Shown here piece by piece: positions 6,471-10,292 of a stretch of 10,292 nucleotides of DNA. The stretch covers positions 1 to 10,292 of the forward strand of contig JAJYOO010000055.1 of assembly GCA_021796155.1 (NCBI GenBank), given 5' to 3'. The DNA comes from Chloroflexota bacterium. Lineage in GTDB: Bacteria; Chloroflexota; Anaerolineae; Anaerolineales; Villigracilaceae. The notes below the pieces were generated by a model that saw nothing but the letters and a program-made list of their open reading frames with translations, did no database searches and was not told the origin of the DNA. A program made the translations under genes and the position numbers. The first letter of the stretch is position 1, and each line of letters starts with the position of its first letter.

Positions 6471-7190
6471 TCATAATCCAAAATTGACGTAATAACCGTA
6501 CCGGGCAATCAGTTCAAACACGCCTGCGAAGAGCATGACGCCGACGATCACAAGGATCACGCCCATTGCCACTTCGACATAATGCATGACCTTGCTATAT
6601 TTGCGAAGCGTCGCCGTGACCCAGCCAATGCCAAATGCGGCAACGAGGAATGGAATCGCAAGTCCGGCGGAATACGCGGTGAGCAATTTCGCACCGAGCG
6701 CAATCGAACCACCGTTGATCGCCAGAGTCAAAATCGCGCCGAGAACGGGTCCCACACACGGCGACCAGCCTGCTGAAAAGAAAACGCCCATCAACGCCGA
6801 CGAAAGATAACCCCACTTTCGATCCGGCGCGGTGTTGACACGCGTATCGTATTCCAAAAATGGGATTCGGAAAACGCCGATCATGTGCAGGCCAAAGATG
6901 ATGACAACAACGCCGCCAATTTTTGCCAGATAATTGCGGATGTCGTACAGAAGTCCGCCCGCCGCCGAAACGGCCACACCCAAAACAATGAAGACTACGC
7001 TGAATCCGAGGACGAACGCCAGGCCGTGTGTGACCGTTATCCAGCGATTGGATTCGTTTTGTTCGCCGCCCGCGGCGCGCCCGCCCAAATAACCAATATA
7101 CGCCGGGACCAGGGAAAACACACACGGCGAAAGAAAAGAAGCGAGTCCCGCCAAAAAGGCAAGACCAATCGTAACTTCAGAAATATTCAT
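6471..7190 (-). CDS. ccdA: CcdA/DsbD-like thiol-disulfide transmembrane reductase
   Basis: A 239-residue polytopic membrane protein with six predicted hydrophobic segments (about 5-35, 55-78, 88-106, 130-158, 165-190 and 203-226). The two essential cysteines are in LSPCVFSLVPAYIGYL (Cys23) and AGWSPCVGPVLGAI (Cys145), each in the Pro-Cys setting of the CcdA/DsbD beta domain. Such proteins take electrons from cytoplasmic thioredoxin and pass them outward to reduce extracytoplasmic disulfides, classically for cytochrome c maturation. There are no periplasmic alpha or gamma domains as in DsbD, so an external thiol partner is needed. No cytochrome c assembly gene is in the window; the neighbours are an exported cysteine transpeptidase (10 nt upstream) and a thioredoxin-fold membrane fusion (3 nt downstream). 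ATG 7190 has a modest AGAAAG upstream. Confidence 0.93.
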   Translation of the reverse strand: MNISEVTIGLAFLAGLASFLSPCVFSLVPAYIGYLGGRAAGGEQNESNRWITVTHGLAFVLGFSVVFIVLGVAVSAAGGLLYDIRNYLAKIGGVVVIIFGLHMIGVFRIPFLEYDTRVNTAPDRKWGYLSSALMGVFFSAGWSPCVGPVLGAILTLAINGGSIALGAKLLTAYSAGLAIPFLVAAFGIGWVTATLRKYSKVMHYVEVAMGVILVIVGVMLFAGVFELIARYGYYVNFGL

Positions 7191-7200
7191 TATCTTTCTA

Positions 7201-8349
7201 TTATCCTGTGACTTTCAATTCAGATACATCCACCGTCGTGCTGAATGCGCCGCCAATTTTCGCAAAATCGGTCTCCCGCCATTCACTCTGATCCAGCGTC
7301 AGGGGCGGCATTGACCAACGGAAAATCCATTTTGCATCTTCCGGAGCGGCGTTTACACAACCATGCGAGCGGCGGTTGCCAAAATCGTTGTGCCAGAAAA
7401 CGCCGTGGATGGCCGCACCGGCAGGCTGATTGAAAAATACCGGCCACGGCACGGCCATTGTGTCATAGCCGCTATCCGACGCGCCGAAACTTGCTGCCAT
7501 GTGAATCGAGAAAATTTTCCATGATATGGCCTGCTTTCCAACCGGCGTCGAAAATTGAGTGCCATAGCCAGTGGAGACGCGGCAGAAATAAACTTCGTTC
7601 TTGCCTTCAAAGCATGAAAGCGTTTGATGCTCGGCGGTTGCATCCACGGTGATGGTCTTCGTAGACGGATCCACATTGGGATTGATCGGCGAGACATCGT
7701 CCGGCGTTAATGGACGGAACGCCGTACCATCTGCGAGGAACAGATCGCCATAGCCATATCCATGACCGGGTGATTCATTGAAACGATAAAGAATCGTATG
7801 TCCGTCTTGAGAGCCGATTTGATCAATCCACACGACCTGGCTGTAATACAAACGCACCGGTTGGTTGGTCTGAAGAAGATATTTGATCCCTGGCGAAATT
7901 GGTTGGTTTTGCAACATGAGATCCACGTAAGGAACTGTCACTTCGGCCCAGAATCCGGGCTTGCCCGCCGGGATCGCGGTAATTGGTGCATTGGGCAAAT
8001 TCCGCACCGGCTGGACATGCGGCGCATACACAAACCCATCCGGCGTTTGAACCCATGTGCGGCTGATGCCTCCAGCAGCTGTTGTTCCAACAACCTCCCG
8101 CTGCCAGACAACAACTTCGTCCTGCTGGAGATTGCGAATAGTTTGCGCGTTTTGGTCAGGCTGCGCTCTCAGCGGAGTCGAATAAAAATTCGGTGTGACG
8201 GCAATGCGTCCCAACTGATCGCCTGCCGGAAATTGCGCCAACGGTGCGACCGTGTTGAAGGTTCCTTTTAGTGGATTCAATGCCATTGCGCCGAGGCCAA
8301 GCCCGGTCAGTTTTAGAAAATCACGACGGGAGAATTGTGGATGTGACAT
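7201..8349 (-). CDS. Tat-exported L,D-transpeptidase (YkuD domain)
   Basis: A 382-residue secreted protein. The N-terminus carries a textbook twin-arginine signal, SRRDFLK (7-13), then a hydrophobic stretch to about 24, so it is exported folded. Residues 45-117 resemble a bacterial SH3 wall-binding module. The catalytic YkuD domain spans about 232-348, with IHGVFWH (314-320) and the active-site SHGCVN (328-333), Cys331 being the nucleophile. The family makes 3-3 peptidoglycan crosslinks or attaches proteins to meso-diaminopimelate; which applies here is not visible. Two further cysteines, C246 and C256, could form a disulfide. AAGG lies 7 nt before ATG 8349, and a strong-looking promoter lies just upstream. 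It is followed after 10 nt by ccdA, which could keep Cys331 reduced. Family assignment is firm; substrate is unknown. Confidence 0.93.
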   Translation of the reverse strand: MSHPQFSRRDFLKLTGLGLGAMALNPLKGTFNTVAPLAQFPAGDQLGRIAVTPNFYSTPLRAQPDQNAQTIRNLQQDEVVVWQREVVGTTAAGGISRTWVQTPDGFVYAPHVQPVRNLPNAPITAIPAGKPGFWAEVTVPYVDLMLQNQPISPGIKYLLQTNQPVRLYYSQVVWIDQIGSQDGHTILYRFNESPGHGYGYGDLFLADGTAFRPLTPDDVSPINPNVDPSTKTITVDATAEHQTLSCFEGKNEVYFCRVSTGYGTQFSTPVGKQAISWKIFSIHMAASFGASDSGYDTMAVPWPVFFNQPAGAAIHGVFWHNDFGNRRSHGCVNAAPEDAKWIFRWSMPPLTLDQSEWRETDFAKIGGAFSTTVDVSELKVTG

Positions 8350-8383
8350 GTAAACGCCTTTTCATTGTGAACTGAACGGGGCA

Positions 8384-8412
8384 AGGATAATCGTAAAAGA
8401 GCGACGCGTCAA
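8384..8412 (-). promoter_or_regulatory. Sigma-70-type promoter for the ldt-ccdA run
   Basis: On the minus strand TTGACG (complement of 8407-8412) and TATCCT (complement of 8384-8389) are separated by 17 nt. This gives five of six matches to the -35 consensus and four of six to the -10 consensus. A start near 8377 would leave a leader of about 28 nt before the ATG at 8349, containing the ribosome binding site. The -35 box lies 2 nt from the folded repeat at 8415-8481. Confidence 0.65.
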
Positions 8413-8414
8413 CG

Positions 8415-8481
8415 GCCCCATCCAGCCTCCCCCATTTTCCAGAAGAAAATGGGGGAGGTGTCACGAAGTGACGATGGGGGC
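8415..8481. repeat. Folded repeat element with three-way-junction structure
   Basis: Three nested inverted repeats fill the 131-nt intergenic gap. A perfect 14-bp stem (8426-8439 with 8445-8458, loop CAGAA) is followed by a second hairpin, GTCAC-GAA-GTGAC (8460-8472). An outer stem, GCCCCATC (8415-8422) with GATGGGGGC (8473-8481, one bulged G), closes both. The structure resembles a small cruciform or tRNA-like junction. Its right end includes the first base of the esterase stop codon complement. No T-run follows on either strand, so it is not a simple terminator. It looks like a non-autonomous mobile or dispersed repeat, though only one copy is visible. Confidence 0.7.
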
Positions 8482-9161
8482 TAGACAAAAAATTCTTCCA
8501 ACGCGCGCATACAATTTGCGCTGACTTTATGTCCCACTTCATCTTCGCAAAACGTGACGTTTGCGCCGGCGCGTTCCAACATCTCGATGGACTGCCGCGC
8601 ATACTCAATCTTGACCATTTCATCCAGCGTTCCGTGCGCGACGAAAAACGGCTTGCCGTTTAACGGGTGTTTGTCAATCACTGGCTCTGCACCGGCTGGA
8701 ATGAATCCAGCCAGCACGCCTGCGCGCCGAATCCGTTCGGGATACAAAAGCGCAATTGTGTCCGTCAGAGCCGCACCCTGACTAAAACCCATCACATCGA
8801 ATTGACCCGCGTCAATGTTGTTTTGGGCGGCGAAATCATCAACCAGGCGAATCAATGAATCAGCCGCCAGACGAAAATCATCGAAATCGGGCCAGCCGCT
8901 TGAATCGTTGGGAGCGTGGTGAGCTGATCCGACGCGAGGCGGACGCCATGAATAGCCACCCGGTTTTGTCGTGTATGGCGCACGCGGCGCAACAATCCAA
9001 TAATCGCGAGACAAATTGCGCGTGAAAACCCACATGGAATTTTCGTCGCCCGTCCAGCCGTGGATCAGCAGCATTAAACGGGGCACGCCCTCCGTCGCGG
9101 GCCGGACGCGCAATGTCCAGTCTTGAAATGCAATCAAATACGTATCACTTTGAATTCGCAC
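8481..9161 (-). CDS. Alpha/beta hydrolase, phospholipase/carboxylesterase-like
   Basis: A 226-residue serine hydrolase of the carboxylesterase/YpfH type. Visible are LLIHGWTGDENSM (31-43) with the oxyanion region, the nucleophile GFSQGAA with Ser127, the acid Asp180 in AHGTLDEMV, and His211 in EVGHKVS. There is no lid domain and no signal peptide, so it should act in the cytoplasm on small acyl esters or lysophospholipids; the actual substrate is not readable. The start is GTG 9161, which overlaps the upstream small membrane protein gene by 17 nt and has no good ribosome binding site, so translation probably depends on coupling. TTG 9137 is a weaker alternative. The stop codon TAG abuts the folded repeat. 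Co-transcription with a patatin suggests a lipid-related role. Confidence 0.88.
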   Translation of the reverse strand: MRIQSDTYLIAFQDWTLRVRPATEGVPRLMLLIHGWTGDENSMWVFTRNLSRDYWIVAPRAPYTTKPGGYSWRPPRVGSAHHAPNDSSGWPDFDDFRLAADSLIRLVDDFAAQNNIDAGQFDVMGFSQGAALTDTIALLYPERIRRAGVLAGFIPAGAEPVIDKHPLNGKPFFVAHGTLDEMVKIEYARQSIEMLERAGANVTFCEDEVGHKVSANCMRALEEFFV

Positions 9162-9369
9162 GTTTTACAATCCAATCTATGCCAAATAATGCAAGAAGAA
9201 TTAAGCCAATCGGCACAAGCGCACCAAGCAGACATAGAAAACCAACAAGCGCCGCACCGGGGCCATAAATAAAATAGATCAACGCGATGCCAAAGACAAA
9301 TAACAAAAGGAATGCGCCAGCGGCAAGCTGAATGTTGGTCTGCTTTGCATACTCACGTAAATCGCGCAT
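9145..9369 (-). CDS. Small two-TM membrane protein of unknown function
   Basis: A 74-residue protein that I do not recognise. It has a short charged N-terminus (MRDLREYAKQ), a first hydrophobic segment at about 14-35, a two-residue Pro-Gly turn, a second segment at about 38-63 and a basic tail (DWIVKRANSK). A two-helix hairpin in the cytoplasmic membrane is expected, with both ends probably inside given the charges. The start is ATG 9369: GGGGAG lies 5 nt upstream and the ATG overlaps the patatin stop codon as TGATG. An in-frame upstream start at 9411 would add 14 residues and overlap the patatin gene more. The tight coupling to the patatin and the 17-nt overlap with the esterase suggest it works with one of these hydrolases, for example as a membrane anchor, which is inference only. 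Confidence 0.75.
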   Translation of the reverse strand: MRDLREYAKQTNIQLAAGAFLLLFVFGIALIYFIYGPGAALVGFLCLLGALVPIGLILLALFGIDWIVKRANSK

Positions 9370-10274
9370 CAATTCTCCCCGAAGATCTGGCGGCGCAAAC
9401 GATTCATCCACGATGTTGCCCGTTGAAGTTCAGGTAATGCGATGCGCGCGGCGTCTTCGCCCAGCAATGCAACCTTATGCACATCCACATGATCCAGTAT
9501 GCCCACCTCGCCGACTTCAGGGCGAATAATCACCTGTGGCCTTTCAAGTTGAAGCCGAAGCTCTGTAACTTGACGATTACCAATATCAATCGAGCGCATA
9601 AAAATATCGAATGCCTGCGCGATCCGCAAACGGCTCAGGCGCGAAGCAAGCGGCGCGGGCAACGCACTTGGCAGGCGCATCGAAATTGAACGCGGCGGTT
9701 GTCCAAGCGGAGCGCTAAGTGAAACGGCGACCGCTGGAAGTCCCGGTGCAAGCGAACGCGCCAATGCAACCGGAACCGGATTCAACACGCCGCCGTCCAA
9801 TAATTCCCAACCGTTCATGCGGAACGCGGGGAAGATGCCCGGCACTGCGATGGTAGATAAAATCGCGTCACGCACACTGCCGGTCTTCAGAACAACTTCC
9901 TGCGACGTATTCAAGTCCACCGCCGTGACCGCGCACGGGATTTTCAATTCTTCAAACGTAAGTCCACCAAAATGGTGATCGAGCCATTCATGCACACGGC
10001 CCAATCCGAGAAACGACGGACTCTCGTCCGCGAGACGATCATATAGACGCGATTGATCCACCGCGGAAAAGATTTCTTCGATCTCATCGGGACTGTGGCC
10101 GGCCGCGTAGAAACAAGCCACCATGCCCCCAAAGCTTGTCCCGGCAACCGCGCGGATGCGGAATCCTTCCTTTTCCAAAACGCGCAACACGCCGATATGT
10201 GAGTTGCCCTTCGCACCGCCCCCGCCTAACGCGAGTGGGCATACTGGATCATGTGGATGTGCATAAGGTTGCAT
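9369..10274 (-). CDS. Patatin-like phospholipase (N-terminus disrupted by inverted repeat)
   Basis: A patatin-family acyl hydrolase, 301 residues as read from ATG 10274. The oxyanion motif GGGGAKG is at 17-23, the catalytic Ser47 in AGTSFGG, and the partner Asp160 in LLDGGV, forming the Ser-Asp dyad used to cleave acyl chains from lipids. No transmembrane segment is seen. Family members of this short bacterial type normally begin only a few residues before the LALGGGGAKG strand. Here the 13 residues before Leu14 come from bases 10236-10274, which lie inside a 58-bp exact inverted copy of the gene's own 3' region (9449-9506, residues 257-275). The apparent N-terminus is therefore probably not native and the real start is missing from this window. 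The 3' end is intact and couples by TGATG to the small membrane protein gene. Confidence 0.88.
   Translation of the reverse strand: MQPYAHPHDPVCPLALGGGGAKGNSHIGVLRVLEKEGFRIRAVAGTSFGGMVACFYAAGHSPDEIEEIFSAVDQSRLYDRLADESPSFLGLGRVHEWLDHHFGGLTFEELKIPCAVTAVDLNTSQEVVLKTGSVRDAILSTIAVPGIFPAFRMNGWELLDGGVLNPVPVALARSLAPGLPAVAVSLSAPLGQPPRSISMRLPSALPAPLASRLSRLRIAQAFDIFMRSIDIGNRQVTELRLQLERPQVIIRPEVGEVGILDHVDVHKVALLGEDAARIALPELQRATSWMNRLRRQIFGEN
9449..9506 (+). repeat. Inverted repeat, internal copy (within patatin 3' region)
   Basis: These 58 bases are identical to the reverse complement of 10235-10292. On the minus strand they encode patatin residues 257-275 (beginning VGILDHVDVHKV), in frame with the gene and fitting the family C-terminus, so this copy is the native one. 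Identity stops abruptly at 9506: the next bases here are CTCGCC, against TCGCGT in the other copy. Confidence 0.97.
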
Positions 10275-10292
10275 TGCTGGGCGAAGACGCCG
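10235..10292 (-). repeat. Inverted repeat, terminal copy at window edge
   Basis: An exact reverse complement of 9449-9506 reaching the last base of the window, so it may extend further. Read on plus it repeats the patatin C-terminal codons; read on minus it supplies the spurious start MQPYAHPHDPVCP of the patatin reading frame. The junction with native sequence is at 10234/10235, just before the codons for LALGGGG. Position at the edge and lack of any divergence favour a chimeric join. Confidence 0.97.

Noticed and set aside
6595..7125. A 176-codon open frame on minus overlapping ccdA in another frame
   Set aside because: The ccdA frame has both conserved Pro-Cys motifs and membrane segments; the alternative frame is arginine-rich and featureless.
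7798..8271. A 157-codon open frame on plus inside the L,D-transpeptidase gene
   Set aside because: It is rich in Arg, Cys and His with no recognisable fold, and lies wholly opposite a gene with clear catalytic motifs; it is an antisense shadow.
8426..8458. The strong 14-bp hairpin as an intrinsic terminator for the esterase operon
   Set aside because: No T-run follows the stem on the minus strand (the next bases are CTGGATGG), and none on plus; it is better explained as part of the larger folded repeat.
9477..9689. A 70-codon plus-strand open frame starting in the internal inverted-repeat copy
   Set aside because: It is antisense to the patatin gene, without family features; its start resembles the spurious patatin N-terminus only because the two copies are inverted.

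Overview
The window most resembles a chromosomal segment of a Chloroflexota bacterium, probably class Anaerolineae. This is inferred from gene content: a CCA-adding enzyme with a DUF5678-like N-terminus, a glutaredoxin-DUF2085 membrane fusion, and a Tat-exported L,D-transpeptidase. No marker gene fixes the taxonomy. Base composition looks even and moderate in GC, and there is no transposase, integrase, phage gene, tRNA, rRNA or CRISPR array. Apart from a truncated response regulator at the left edge, every gene is on the minus strand, so transcription runs from high to low coordinates.

Layout, left to right. At 1-324 is the 3' end of a plus-strand receiver-domain gene. It meets the minus-strand block tail to tail at a bidirectional terminator (332-361). 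The minus block, from its downstream end, holds an alpha/beta hydrolase (372-1148), a small DEDDy 3'-5' exonuclease (1190-1723) coupled by a GTGA overlap to a CCA-adding enzyme with an HD domain (1720-3363), and hpt (3403-3960). A degenerate 9-nt repeat tract (about 3967-4050) separates hpt from tdk (4050-4619). Next come pgeF, a laccase-domain protein (4663-5439), a glutaredoxin-DUF2085 fusion (5454-6467), ccdA (6471-7190) and a Tat/YkuD L,D-transpeptidase (7201-8349) with a good promoter. A folded repeat at 8415-8481 separates this from a second run: a carboxylesterase-like hydrolase (8481-9161), a 74-residue two-TM protein (9145-9369) and a patatin-like phospholipase (9369-10274).

How the genes may work together (inference). 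The ldt-ccdA-Grx/DUF2085 group could move reducing power across the membrane to the exported cysteine transpeptidase. pgeF, tdk and hpt fit nucleoside and base salvage. The exonuclease and CCA enzyme fit tRNA 3'-end trimming and repair. The patatin, small membrane protein and esterase look like a lipid or ester hydrolysis unit.

The strongest anomaly is at the right edge. The last 58 bases (10235-10292) are an exact reverse complement of 9449-9506, inside the patatin gene. The apparent first 13 residues of the patatin are therefore antisense of its own C-terminal coding region. This is most likely an assembly or amplification chimera, less likely a real inverted duplication. Otherwise these are recognisable families in an unusual arrangement; I did not find a convincing new defence or mobile system.
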